Assembly: GCA_948567375.1 (NCBI GenBank)
Contig: OX419759.1
Span: 63,702,593-63,766,592, forward strand
Origin: Lunularia cruciata
Lineage: Eukaryota > Streptophyta > Marchantiopsida > Lunulariales > Lunulariaceae
DNA: 64,000 bases
Direction of reading: 5' to 3'
Shown one piece after another: positions 1 to 11,350 of this stretch. The translations under genes were made by a program, and so were the position numbers. Under the pieces are notes generated by a model. That model did not search any database and had not been told where the DNA came from. It saw only the letters and a program-made list of their open reading frames with translations. Numbering within the stretch: the first letter of the stretch is position 1; each line of letters opens with the position of its first letter.

Positions 1-200
1 GCACCAATTTGATTTCAACTTGTCAATCATCCATCCAAAATTGATTTTTTTGGATCTCATCTTGCTGTGCAAAACTATTGCCCCAAAAACCCTAGGCATG
101 TGGAGTGCACAAACCAAGATTTCTATGCAAACTGGTTTTTGCAAGGTATGTGGTTTGCATGGATCATGTGTTGAGGTTTTCAAGGAAATAGGTTTGTGCA
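1..200. other. Unassigned sequence left of element H1
   Basis: AT-rich sequence that ends at the TG of the H1 copy. I see no convincing ORF with an ATG start, no RNA gene and no match to other parts of the window. Confidence 0.4.
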
Positions 201-1659
201 TGTTAGGAGTACCATTTTTTGTTTTTTAAAAGTTTTTTTCTATTTTGAAGAAGTGTATAAACAAAGTTGTATTGAACCCAAAATAGCATAAGGAGAAGGA
301 AGGTGAAGAACTGTGTCTTTGCATTGTAACCCAAAGAAAAGTGACTTTGTCCTAGATACGAAGTACTCGGATCGGATCTGTTAGAGTTGAACCCAAAGTA
401 AGGAGACTTCACCTTGGGGTGATCAACCCGATGCAAAAATAGTGTAATAGATTTCCTTTGGGTTGGAAATTCAAGAACGGTAACACACACAAAAATGGCT
501 AAGGCACAAGTGGGAGAAATTGAGAGTGATAAGAGAAGTGCATGCAGAAGGTGTGATTTCTCGATAGACAATTTTTTGAAGAATGATTAAGAAGTGTCAA
601 ACTATAAAGTCAAGTTTTGAATCAAGAACAAGACAAATAACAAGTAAATTTCCTTTGCCTTTGTAGAGTCAACCTGAGGGAGGCTAGGGTAGAGGAGTGG
701 TAGTGATTGAAATTGTGAAGAATTTAGAGGATTTGAGAGTTGCACATCCAAGGGACAGGAAAATTGTCTTGTAGAAGTACATCATAAAAGAGAGTAAAAT
801 GACAAGAATCAAGAAGTGTCCTACATTGGCAACAAGAAACCTAGTGATTAGGAGGTTAGATGTGACGGCTTGCATAGAAGTTCTTAGTAAACTTTGCATT
901 ACTTTCCTTGTATGGAATTGGAACTTGAGTTTTCCACATTTCATGGTAGAGATTATGGCTAGTAAATGTGTAGATGGGCCGGCGATAGTGGAGAAGAGAA
1001 GCAATCCGGCTTGATGGATAAAGTTGGAATGGAAGTTGGTGTTAGGAAGAGAGAGTGGAGAAGAGCATTGGCACATATTATTGGGGAAGAGAGAAGTAGC
1101 AAAAGAAACCTAAGAGATCAAAGATTCTTTCACCTTGAAGCGCACAAAGGATGGGTACAAGGTGAAGACGTATCAAGACTTGGTGCAAAGAAGCATCATA
1201 GGTGCCATGATGGCCCTGTTCAAATCCAAGTGCACCACCTACATGACAAAGCAACAAGCGGTGTTCTTCTACAAGATGTTTGCAGGAGAACCGATCAACT
1301 AGGCAAAGTGTTTTTATCAACGAACCAAGCAAATGGTGATGAATTGGAGGACGGTAACACCACCATATTACTTCATGCCTTTTGCAGCACACTTCTACCT
1401 TAGGCTGAACCTGTTAAGCAATGAGGAGAAGCAGAAGATCATCTTGCATTTCCATCCCAATCTATGACAAGAAGCCAATGATGAGGAGCAATAGTACATT
1501 TGGCAATTAAGAAGTAATGATGATCACTATGCAAGAACGGGATAGGATCAGAAGATGGTTGTGCCCCTGCCAAGCAAGAAGAAGAGAAATAGACCCAAGG
1601 TGGAGAGCTTGCCAATGTAGCCCCAAAAACTAAGAAGAATTTGGCAGAGAGAAGGGAAG
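201..1659 (+). mobile_element. Family H element, outer copy H1, 5' segment
   Basis: This segment begins TGTTAGGAGTACC and aligns along its length with 1660-3050 of H2: the run of T, the repeated 'acccaaag' words, the leader, and then the N-terminal coding domain. It is much poorer in CG dinucleotides than H2, as expected for an older methylated copy. H2 sits inside it. The alignment resumes at 5439 and again, after element A, at 21899. The outer copy therefore totals about 3.9 kb once the insertions are ignored. I see no LTR pair and no polymerase domain. Confidence 0.6.
625..1659 (+). pseudogene. Decayed N-terminal part of the family H coiled-coil protein (H1)
   Basis: Frame fragments at 799-1014 and 966-1403 match the H2 protein at words such as IRRLD, IEVLSKL, ITFLVWNWN and KCVDGP, but stops and frameshifts break the frame. 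H2 was inserted where the acidic region would begin, and the rest of this gene resumes at about 5465. The matching at protein level shows that both copies descend from one coding element. Confidence 0.55.
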
Positions 1660-2045
1660 TGTGGTGCCCACATTTTTTGTTTTTTTTCAAAATAAAGGAG
1701 AAGAAGTGTATAAAGAAGTCAGATTGCGCCTGTATGGCCAAAGAAGGCGAAGAAAATTGTCTTCGGGATGAAACCCAAAGTAAAGTGACTTCGGGTCATA
1801 AGGCGAAGTACTCGGAAATGCCGTGTCAGCATACAATACAAAGTAATTTGTCTTTGGATCAGGGGGAGCTCAACCTGAGGCGAAGACAGTCTAACAACCT
1901 TTTGTCGGGGCGAGAAATTCAAGAAGGGGCCGTTTCAAAACTGGCGGCTCATACGTGTGAAGGTTGATTGACAGTGACAGGTGCATGCAGGAGGTGTGAT
2001 TTCTCGGTAGAAACTCGAAGTGACGGAAGACGAAGAAGTGCAACT

Positions 2046-2054
2046 CTATAAAAA
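2046..2054 (+). promoter_or_regulatory. TATA-like box before the H2 ORF
   Basis: The sequence CTATAAAAA lies 20-28 bases before the first in-frame ATG at 2074. H1 keeps 'ctataaag' at the equivalent place. Transcription from here would start at or just after that ATG, so the in-frame ATG at 2212 could be the real start. This is only a motif match. Confidence 0.3.
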
Positions 2055-2073
2055 TCAAAACTGCAACGACGAA

Positions 2074-4647
2074 ATGTCGAGGAATTTTCCTTTGCCGTTG
2101 AGGAGTCGTCTTGCAGGTGATCGGGGAAAGGGAAATAGAGTTGGACTCGTGTTAGTGCGCAAGGGAGAAGTCGCAAGAGAGAAATCGAGAGACAATAAGA
2201 AAGCAAAAGAGATGGGAGGAGGGAAGAAGAACTCCAAATTTGCAGTGAGAAATCATGCAATTCGGAGATTAGACATAGTAGCGAGGATCGAAGTCTTGAG
2301 CCGACTTCGGATCACTTTTCTGGCATGGAACTGGAACGTAAGTTTTCCAGGATTCATGACAGAAATCATTGAGAGTAAATATCTCGATGGTCCCGAGGAA
2401 GAAGGGAAGAGAGGAAATCCGGCTCGCTGGACAGAGTCGGATTGGAGACTCGTACTCGGGAAGGAGGCGGGTTCGGAGCAGGGAGCCACGTTCTTGGGGA
2501 AAGGAGAGATAGCCCAAGAAATGCAGGAGGTGAGAGATGCCTTCTCGTCGAAGAGGATGAAGAATGGGTACAAAGTTGAGAGCTACAAAGACCCTGTGAG
2601 GAGAGGAATTGTGAGTGCACTAATGGCCATCTTGAAGCCGGAGAGAACCACCTATGTGATGAAACACCAAGCAGTGTTCTTTCACAAGTTATTTGCAGGA
2701 GAACTGATCAACTGGGCAAGGTGTTTTCACGAGAGAACAAGGCAGATGGTGTGGAATCTGCGGGACAAGTCGCCTCCCCACTACATCGTACCATTTGCAG
2801 CACATTTCTACCTCGGGTTGAATTTGCTCAATTTGGCGGAGTGCAATAGAATGGTGTCTCATTTCCATCCTGACTTGAGAAGAGAAGTCGAAGCGGAGGA
2901 GCAACAATACATTCTCCAAATCTAGAGCACGGACGATTACTACGCAAAGACAGGGAATAACGTGGAGGTCGTGGTAAGTACCCCGACGAAGAAGAGAACT
3001 CGGCAAGCAGAAGCCGAAGAAAACAAGAAACCTCGGAAGATGCAGAAAAATAACCCGAGGCGAGGAATGGTGTTGATTGAGTCAAAAGATGAAGACTCAG
3101 AAGGCGAAGCCGAGCTCAAGACGGAGGACTCGGAATGTGAGGAGGAACCTGAGCTGACACTGCAGAGTGGAGATACTAGCAGTGATAGTGAAGAGGGTGG
3201 AGAAATGACCTCGGCACCAGCGGCTGAAGAATACGAAGAAGAAGTGCAAGCCGAAGTAGAAGCCAAAGACAATGCGGCGCTGGAAGACAAAGTACCGGTG
3301 CTCGAGGAGAAGAAGATCGCAGTACGCTCAAGACGTAAGGCGAAGTGTGAAGCGGGGCCGAGTAGAGTGAAGGAAGAGGTAGAAGAAAGCTCGGGCAGTG
3401 AGGCGTCAATTCCGATACGAAGACTCCAGAGAAGAAGGCGAGTATTGGGAGAACACAAAGAAAGAAGAGAGACCACTCCGTGGGAGGAAGAAGTTGCCAA
3501 TAATGGAGTAGATTACTTGCAGAAGGTAGTATGCCCGCTGTTGGTGAAGTTGGAGAAGTTGGAGAAGAAGAAGAAGGAGATGCAGTCTACTTGTCCAGAG
3601 GTAAAGACTGTTTTGCAGGTCTTATCAAGATTAGAAGAAGAAAACTCGGAGTTGAAGAAGAGTATAACCCGAGGTGAGGAAGAGAGAGAAGTACTGCGAG
3701 CGGAAGTAGTCGAGAGAAGTCAGGTAAGCGAAGACCTGAAGAGAGAAGTGAGTTATCGAGAGGATCTTGCAAGGAAGAGTGACATCGCAAGGGAGAGACA
3801 GGTAGCAGAGCACGAAATCTTGAAGCAGCAGTTTGCTGATTCAAGAGTAGAGCTTATCCATGCTATGGCGAGGGTAGCATTGAAGGATCAAGAGCTCGAT
3901 CGAGTGATGGAGAGTATGGAGGAGAAGAAGCAACTCTGGCAAAGAGAGTTGTCTGTGCGGTATAGAGAAGAAGAGAGATTACAAGAATTACTTCGTAATC
4001 AGGAAGAGAAAATCATATAGAAGAAGAAAGAGAAGGAAGCGGTGAAGGCCAAATTCAAAGAAGAGTTGGCGATGTACAGAGAGGAATGGCTTGCAGATCG
4101 CGAACAAGAACAAAAGACAAGATTGGAGCCATTGAAGGAAATAGTCCTTAGAGTAAACGCAATGTTAAGTACAGAAGCCAGCGTTCGGATTGAAGAAACA
4201 AGGTTGCACGAGTTGAAGTTGTTGGTGCAAGAGACGAGGCAAAGACAAGCGAAAGATACAGATTTGAATGCCTTGTTGATTAGTCTCAGAACTCGTGTAG
4301 ACATGAAGATCTTAGAAGTAGAAGACAATATTTCAATTAGATTAGACTTAGTGAGAATAGAGTTAGAAAAGCTTCGGCAGGATGTTAAGGCAAAACCCAA
4401 AGTAGATAACATAGGAATCCAAATGTCTTCGGAGTTGCCCTTAGAGACATTAGAGAAGAGTGGGTCGAAAGATGAAGAGTTAGATAGACTACCCACTAGT
4501 GCAATTTCAGATTAGGAAAGAGAATTGTTGGATCAGGTAGAAGATGTAGGAGTTGTGAAACCCGAGGAAAAAATGATAGGAAGTAAGATTACTTCGGGTT
4601 CAGGTTTGAAAGCCGAGGACGAAGTAGACATCGGATTGGATTAGTAA
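2074..4647 (+). pseudogene. Large coiled-coil protein of family H, one frame with three TAG stops
   Basis: From ATG 2074 one reading frame of 856 codons continues to TAG-TAA at 4642-4647. It is broken only by TAG at 2923, 4018 and 4513. The first 280 residues look globular and aromatic-rich (words LAWNWNVSFPGFM, HKLFAGELINWARCF, PFAAHFYLGLN). Next comes an acidic, serine/glutamate-rich stretch with basic patches, then several hundred residues of heptad-like Glu/Lys/Leu coiled coil. All three stops being TAG would fit CAG-to-TAG decay at methylated CHG sites, and no indel breaks the frame. I do not recognise the N-terminal domain. A Gag-like structural role is possible but unproven. Confidence 0.55.
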
Positions 4648-4760
4648 CCGATTTGAGATTTGAAGGGGCAGATATGAAGAGGTGCATTGTCATTTCGGAT
4701 CTGCAGGTTAGAACAATTGTTGTAGAAACGGTATAGTTGTTAGAACTATCGATTGCTTCA

Positions 4761-4769
4761 CTATTTAAG
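4761..4769 (+). promoter_or_regulatory. Conserved TATA-like box near the 3' end of H2
   Basis: CTATTTAAG lies about 670 bases before the 3' end. The same box is present in H1 (7189-7198) and in reversed copy I (56695-56703), each followed by a similar 'tgttcagtgctcat...' region. A TATA box at this distance from a TG...CA end is typical of an LTR promoter, and supports reading the unit as a long LTR. Confidence 0.4.
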
Positions 4770-5469
4770 AGTGGCATTCATAAGAAATTGTTGTTCAGTG
4801 CTCATTATTTTTGAGAATAGATAAAGCGAAGTGCTGTGAAGTAGTGCTCGTCGCTTGAGCTTGATTCCGAGTATCAATTTCGCAATTGTGTTTGTGAGTG
4901 TGTGAAGAAATTTGAAGTGCAAGTCAGAGTGCTTGTTGGATGTTGGATTTCACAGCCTTGATCTTCATTCTGTGTGTTTGATCTTGAGTGAAGTGCAATC
5001 AAAGCAATGCCTTGACAGATATGAGAGGAATTGTAGTGTTGGTAGTATTCTGCATTTGTGAGTGTAGTGTGAAGTTGATGTGAAGCAATTTTGATCAAGG
5101 AAGTTGTGCCTTCAGTGGGGAGGTGGAACACAATTCTGAGGCGAAGTCATTTTGCAGTGAAGTGCCGTTTTTGGGAGAGCCTGAATCATCACAATCAAGA
5201 TTGTTTGGAAAGATTTGATAGAGTTGTGATTATGGAGTGTTAATTTGTGACAAGACTGCGAGTCAATGTTTGTTACTCTCTTCTGGGTGTGGTTTCTACC
5301 TGAGAGACTAAAGAAGAACTCAAGAAGAACTGAAATTGTTACTTTGCTTTGTATTTGACCAATTCTGACTTGTATCTCTACGGGAACGAACTTTACTTAC
5401 CCAATTACCGCAAAAGTGATATTTGCCGGGTTGTCACAAGAAGCAAGTCCAACGGATTGCACATGCAGA

Positions 5470-7070
5470 GGAAGTTGAATCAAAAGAAGAAGAAGAAGAG
5501 TCCATGTCGAAAAGATCAAAGGACAAGGTGGAGTTGACCCTACAAAGCAAAGAATCCAATGAAGAGAGCAAAGGTGAACCCAAGGTATAGCAAGATCAAG
5601 AGAAGGAGATGTCTTTGCAAGAAGAAATCAAGCAACAAGATGCAAAAGAAGAAATTATGGTCGAGTTAGCAATTGAGGCAGAAGAAGGATTGGTGGCATA
5701 GATGAGGCAATACACACTAGAAAGGAGAAGGTGTGCAGGTGGCCTGGCAGATCATCAATTTGGATGATGAGGAGAGTTCAGCGGATGAGGAGTCACTGAC
5801 AATATGAAGATCCCGACTTTGTATTAAGACCTTGGGTTTGGAAATAAGGCATCTGATCGCTGCAGTCACTAAAGAGAAGGTAGTAGAAGAAGCAAGATGC
5901 AAGGAAGTAGAGTATCTTTGGGATGTAGTATGTCCGCTGTTATTGCAGGTGGAGAAGAAGAAGAAGAAGATGCAATGCAAACATCTTGACGTACACATAG
6001 TATTGTAGGTGTTGGAGAGATTAGAATCTGAGAATTTGAAGTTGCAGGAGAGTATGATCAAAGGAGAGGCGGAACAAGAAATATTGTGAGTTGATGCATT
6101 GGTGCAGAAGAAAATCAACAAGAATCTACAAGAGAAGTTTGAGGAGCATGGAAGAGAGTTGGTGATAAAAATAAAGGAGGTCACGCAAGAAAGACTTCAG
6201 GTGGAGAAGCTACAAGCCAAAGTGAAGACAGAGCAAGAGAAGGGCAAAGAAATGGTGGAAGCTAAGGAAGGAGAGTTTGACGCATTCCGACATCAGATAG
6301 AAGAGAAGATAGTAGCCTGGCAGCGGGAATTTGGTAAGCAAGATCAAGAAGAAGGAAGGCTGAGAGATCTGGTGCAGATATTAGAGGCAAAGATTGACTA
6401 GTACGTGAAGGAATTGGAGGATTGTATAGCTGAGTATGAGGAGGAGTTGAAACTCAGCAAAGTTATGATAGAGGAAGAACAACAAAGGAGGCAACCGGAG
6501 GAGTTGAAACTCAGCAAAGTTATGATAGAGGAAGAACATCAAAGGAGGCAACCGGAGGATTCACTTGAAAGAGCAATTGTGGAATTGAAGGCGAAGTTAA
6601 CCATGGAAGACGAGGTGAGAATGGAGGAATCATGGTTACACAAATTATGATTGTTGGTGCTGGAGACTCGCAATAAGAATGCAAAGAACAAGGATTTGAA
6701 TGCCTTGTTGATCAGTCTTAGGACTTGGGTTGATAGGAAGTGATAGATGTAGAGAATAACATTTCTATTAAACTCGGGTTGATTAAGTTAGAATTAGAAA
6801 GTCCTTGGAATACTGTATATATGAGACCCAAAGTAAGAGAGGTAGGAGTGTAGGTGTCTTTGGATTTGACACTTGACACTTTAGAGAAGAGTGGGTTGGG
6901 AGAAAACTAGCTAGATAAGTTACCCACTAGTGCAATTGTAGACTGTAATGAAGAGGTAGTAGAAATAGCAAAGGACTTAGTAGAATTAGATAGACCAAAA
7001 GTACAAGAGATTAAGGGGTATTCTTTGGAATTGGAAGCCAAAGTAGAGGTAGACATCAAATCAGATTAGG
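5470..7070 (+). pseudogene. Decayed acidic and coiled-coil part of the family H protein (H1)
   Basis: Frame fragments at 6099-6401 and 6405-6650 encode Glu/Lys/Leu-rich coiled coil equivalent to the H2 protein at 3500-4500, with shared words such as LNALLISLRT. Stops and frameshifts are frequent. It contains an in-frame 57-bp duplication, described separately. Confidence 0.55.
6441..6554 (+). repeat. Tandem 57-bp duplication within the coiled coil
   Basis: Two adjacent 57-bp units (6441-6497 and 6498-6554), nearly identical, each encode 19 residues of the form EELKLSKVMIEEE...RRQP. The length is a multiple of three, so it extended the coiled coil without a frameshift. H2 lacks it. Confidence 0.8.
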
Positions 7071-7448
7071 ACAATTTTTGGGATAAGAAGAGGCAGATAT
7101 GAATCATGACATTGTCATTTCAAATCCGCAAGTTGTTAAAGTTGTTAGGAAGCAATTTAGGAAGTTAGATAACTATCAAGTGCATAGCCTATTTAAATGA
7201 GGCATTTGCAATGTGTTGTTGTTTAGTATTCATTATTCCTGAGAATAGATAAAGTGAAGTGCTGATTTTAGTGCTCATGGCTTGAGCTTAATTCCAATTA
7301 TCAACTCCATGTGTGTATTTGTGAGTGTTGAGAGAATTCTAAAGTGCAAGTCAGTGTGTTTGTTGGATGTTGGATTCCACAACCTTGATCTTCATTCTAT
7401 GTGTTTGATCTTGAGTGAAGTGCAATTGGAGCAATGCTTTGATAGATC

Positions 7449-8140
7449 TGTGAGCCGGCCTGTCTCTCACTTAGGATGAACCTCTGATGGCTATTATGGT
7501 TGCGCAACATGGACTAAGAAGGCAAGGAACCCCAACTCCATCATACTCCTCCAAGGCTAACACTCCAAGACTCAAGTCATTGCTCACTAGAGAACTCAAT
7601 GAGAGAGAGATAGTTGCAAATGAAAGGATGATAAGTACCTCCTCATCCCTTGTTTATATACTTGTGAAATAGTTACGCACCAAAGTTACTAATTACTGGA
7701 GTAACTCAAGTTACTAGGCTAAAAGTCAAGTAAAGTCAAAAAGTAGAAAGGAATATCCATTCACATGGGTATATTCCCTTAAACATGTGGTCTTATCTTG
7801 ACCCAACCACTAAGTCAAGGATTCCTTCACATGGGCTATCCTTGGACTAAAGAAGAATCCAAAACAAAAAGGCTTGCGGGCCCAAGAGTTCTCAACTCTT
7901 TCCTCAAAGCCAAACACCTAGGAATAATACCAAGTCAACACACTAAAATCCAAAATAGTGATGCTCATCTTTTCTACTTCCTCTAAAGTAAGGTCCCCTC
8001 TATCTTAGCTATGACTAACTTTAGCTAATCATGACTAATGTAGAATCATCCTTTATCTCTATATAAGTAATATCTCTCAAGTACTTGAAATACCAAGCTA
8101 AATATCACAATACCACACACATGCATAAATGGGTGTTACA
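7449..8140 (-). repeat. 3' LTR of element A (692 bp)
   Basis: It begins TGTGAGCCGGCC and ends GGGTGTTACA on the plus strand. By eye it differs from the other A LTR by 9 substitutions and one 4-bp indel, about 1.3%. The adjoining purine-rich tract GAGGGTAAA (complement of 8141-8149) is the likely polypurine tract. Confidence 0.9.
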
Positions 8141-8188
8141 TTTACCCTCGGACTAAGTTTTCACTTTGTCCTCAAAGTGAAGGTCTCT

Positions 8189-11100
8189 CTACCTTCTATG
8201 ATATATCTTCAACTTATCATGGTTAATCCTATCAAAGTGTCTTCCTCCCAACTCCTTGAGATCATAGGTGTAATTGCCCCACACCTTCTCCACTATGAAA
8301 GGTCCAAAGTACTTAGGCAAAAACTTCTTTTGCACTCTCTTGAATTGAATGGAATCAAACAACATTACCCACTCACCTTCTTTGAAAGGCTCCACCTTCT
8401 TCTTGCCTTGCCTCTTGTCATAGCTCTCCTTTTGTTTCCTTTGGGCTTGCTCCACTCAAACCGTAGCAACTGCTCTTGCCTCTTCCAACTCCATGGGTTG
8501 ATCCTTCCTTGACTTCTCTGCATCACCCCCTTGTGCTTTCTTCAATCTCCTATGAATGCTTTGGAAGGTAGGAAGATCAAAGTGAATAGGTAAGGTAGAC
8601 TCAATACCATATACCAATTGAAATGGAGAATATCCAATGGAAGTCTTCATGGTTGTCCTATACTCCCACAAAACTGCATGAATCCTCTTGTCTCAATGAT
8701 GTTTAGCGCCTTCTATTTCTGCATCTTTGGCCAACATCATGCACAAGGTCTGATTGGTTCTCTCTGCAAAGCCATTGGAATTTGGCTTATAGGATGTAGT
8801 TACTCTATGTGCGATAGAGAAATGTCGTAACATAGATGTAGTGATGCTTCCTGTAAACTCTCCTCCTCTATCAGAAACCAACTCCAAAGTGCACCCAAAC
8901 CTAGTGATAATGCGTTCATAAAGAAATCTCCCAACTTCATCTTCATTCTTGTCCCTCAATGGTCTAGCCTCAACCCACTTAGTAAAGTAATCAATAACTA
9001 CCACAATGTATCAATTGTTCCTTGGGGTTCTATTGAGAGGACCTACAAAATCAATTCCCCACTTCTCAAAAGGTCCTAGCAATGGAATTGATCTAAGTGG
9101 TGGAGTAGAAGTAGATTTTCCAGCAAAAGTTTGACAAACATGACAAGTTTTGCAATAATCAAGACAATCCTTGAAAATCCCTCTCCAATGGTAACCTGCA
9201 TCTAGAATCTTGAAAGCAGTCACCTTTCTTGCAAAGTGTCCTCCACACACTAAACCTTCATGAAAATCCTTTATGAGTAAGATAGACTCTTCCTTACCCA
9301 CTGCTCTTCAAAGTAGACCATCTGCTCCTTGGTGAAAAAGAATATCCTCCACCATTGTGTAAGGTCTAGATCTTGCTGCAAGGGCCTTCCTCTCCCTAGC
9401 ATGCACCCCTTCTGAATAGTTACCTCTTGTCACAAAATCCACAATCTCCTTGTACTCCATTGGAACCTCTTGAGTGACTGATATTGTCATGAGCTCCTCA
9501 TCCGGGAAGGAATCATCCACTACCTCATCTCCATCATGATCATAGGCCCTAGATAACAAATCAGCATTTGCATGTTTCTTTCCTGGCCTATCCTCAATGG
9601 TATAGTCATACTCAGACAAGAGTATCATCCACCTTGCTAGTCTCCCTTCAACATTAGGCTTGTTGAAGATGTACTTCAAAGCCTTGTGATCCGTGACAAT
9701 TGTGACTTTCCCTCCAATCAAGTAGTGTCTAAACTTCTTGAGACCAAAGATCACTGCCAACCCTTCTCTCTCCGTGATAGAGTAGTTCTTCTTTGCTGAA
9801 ACCATCTGCCTACTAGCATAAGCTATTGGATGATCATGCCCATCTTGGTCTAATTGACTAAGAGTGCATCCTATAGCTACATTAGAAGCATCAGTGTAGA
9901 GGATGAAAGGCTTACTCCAATCAGGTTTAGCAAGAATTGGAGCTACAACAAGGGATTGCTTGAGCTCCTCAAAAGCTTTGAGAGCCTCCTTGTCTTCCAA
10001 AATCACCATGTAATCTACACCCTTCTTCATGTAGATGGTCAATGCATAAGCCTTGTTGGAAAATGAGAAGATGAACCTCCTATAGTACCCAACCATCCCC
10101 AAGAATTGGCGTAACTTTGCCAAGCTTGAAGGGAATGGAAGGTCTGAGATTTTCCTCACCTTCTTAGGATCAACTGCTATTCCATCCTTGGAGATGATGT
10201 GCCCCAAAAGTAGACCTTCTTCACATCCAAAAATGCAGTTCTCTGGGTTGAGTGATGCATTTGCCTCATCCAAGCATTGCAAGATTTTGATTAGGTGTTC
10301 AAAGTGCTCCTCCTTGCTCCCATAGACACAAAAGTCATCAATGAAGTCTCTCACAAATTTCCCAATGAAAGGTTCAAATACCTTGTTCATGAACCGTTGG
10401 AATGTGGCTGGAGCATTGCAAAGCCCAAAAGGCATGACCTTGAAAGCATAAGTTCCCCAAGGTGCGGTGAACATGGTGAGTTGTTGATGCTCTAGTGCAA
10501 TCTTGATTTGGTTATATCCACTATAACCATCTCCAAAACTATACCTCTCATGACCTGCAACCTCCTCCAATATCTCATCAATGAATGGCAATGGGTAGTA
10601 GTCCTTCTTGGTAACAACATTGAGCTTCTTGTAATCTACACATACCCAAAGCTTGCCATTCTTTTTTTTCACAATGACAACTGGAGACACCCATTCTGAA
10701 TTCTCCACCTCAAAGATAAATCCGGCCTCCTTGAGCTTATCAATCTCCTCCTTCACAACCAAAGATATTGGTGGGCTAATGCAACATTGCTTTTGGCGGA
10801 TTGGTCTTGCATGTGACTCCACCTCTATCTTGTGCTCCTCCAAGGTGACTTCCTTCAAATCCTTGTAACTAAAAGCAAACACATGGATGAACTTGCAGAA
10901 AATCTCCTCAAATCTCACCTTCTCCTCCTTGGTAACATTTGGGCCATACTTGAGGGTAGCTAACCTTCTCTCTACCTCCTCAAGTGTCAATGGTGATTTA
11001 TCTGGGTCCTTCAAAACCTCTGGCTTAGGTGAAAAATCCATAGCACACAAGGGATACACATCTGAATCAGATTCAGATTCAGATTCATCCTCCTCCATGG

Positions 11101-11350
11101 AAATCTCCTCCTCCATGCTTGTGTCCACACCTGAAGCTTCTTCTTCAGAATTTGATTCCCAATAATAAGAAGATGGTGTATTTGAATGTGAAGTGTTGGT
11201 GGTGTTAGTCACATGAACTGTGACCCTATGGTTTGATGGCCCAATCCTCAAGTACCCTTTGTGCCATCTATTAGTTGTGCGTGCTACTCTCAACCATGGC
11301 CTTCCAAGAAGAAAGTCATAGCTTGAATCCTTCAAGACTTGGAAAGTCAT
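8189..11350 (-). pseudogene. pol: Element A pol region (end of PR, RT, RNase H, integrase)
   Basis: It is closely related to the second half of the intact B polyprotein. It keeps RT with FIDD in place of the usual YxDD, RNase H (YTDAS, TDHKAL) and integrase with a GPF module at its C-terminus. Compared with B, stops arose by CGA-to-TGA near 9305 (LL*RAV) and near 8457 (V*VEQ), by a CGG-to-TGA change near 9009 (NN*Y) and by TGG-to-TGA near 8692 (HH*DK). A Q-to-stop near 11355 separates it from the protease. Most are C-to-T or G-to-A transitions, the usual signature of decay in methylated plant repeats. Confidence 0.9.

Larger units (their letters stand above)
1660..5438 (+). mobile_element. 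Family H element, inner copy H2, complete TG...CA unit
   Basis: The unit begins TGTGGTGCCCAC and ends GGGTTGTCACA. It is inserted into its own relative H1, whose sequence continues on both sides. The flanking pentamers GGAAG (1655-1659) and AGAAG (5439-5443) differ at one base and may be a decayed target duplication. No part of the first 400 bases matches the last 400, so I cannot find LTRs inside it. It could be a giant solo LTR carrying an internal gene, or a non-autonomous element without pol. It is CG-rich compared with H1. A TATA-like box lies near the 3' end, as expected for an LTR. Confidence 0.6.
5439..7448 (+). mobile_element. Family H element, outer copy H1, middle segment
   Basis: This continues H1 on the far side of H2. 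It aligns with about 3050-5030 of H2, ending in the 'gtgcaatcaaagcaatg' region, where element A begins at 7449. After A the alignment resumes at 21899. Confidence 0.6.

Noticed and set aside
2940-3500. Minus-strand serine-rich ORF of 186 aa
   Set aside because: Complement of the acidic Glu/Ser region of the H2 gene. Low-complexity shadow.
7487-7672. 61-aa plus-strand ORF in every A/B LTR (also 21241, 39032, 46152)
   Set aside because: It runs opposite to the element's transcription, and its conservation follows from LTR similarity alone. An antisense LTR gene is possible in principle, but nothing supports it.
8129-8512. Plus-strand ORF of 127 aa, repeated at 39661-40044
   Set aside because: It is the antisense shadow of the integrase C-terminal region of A and B and is shared only because those elements are nearly identical.
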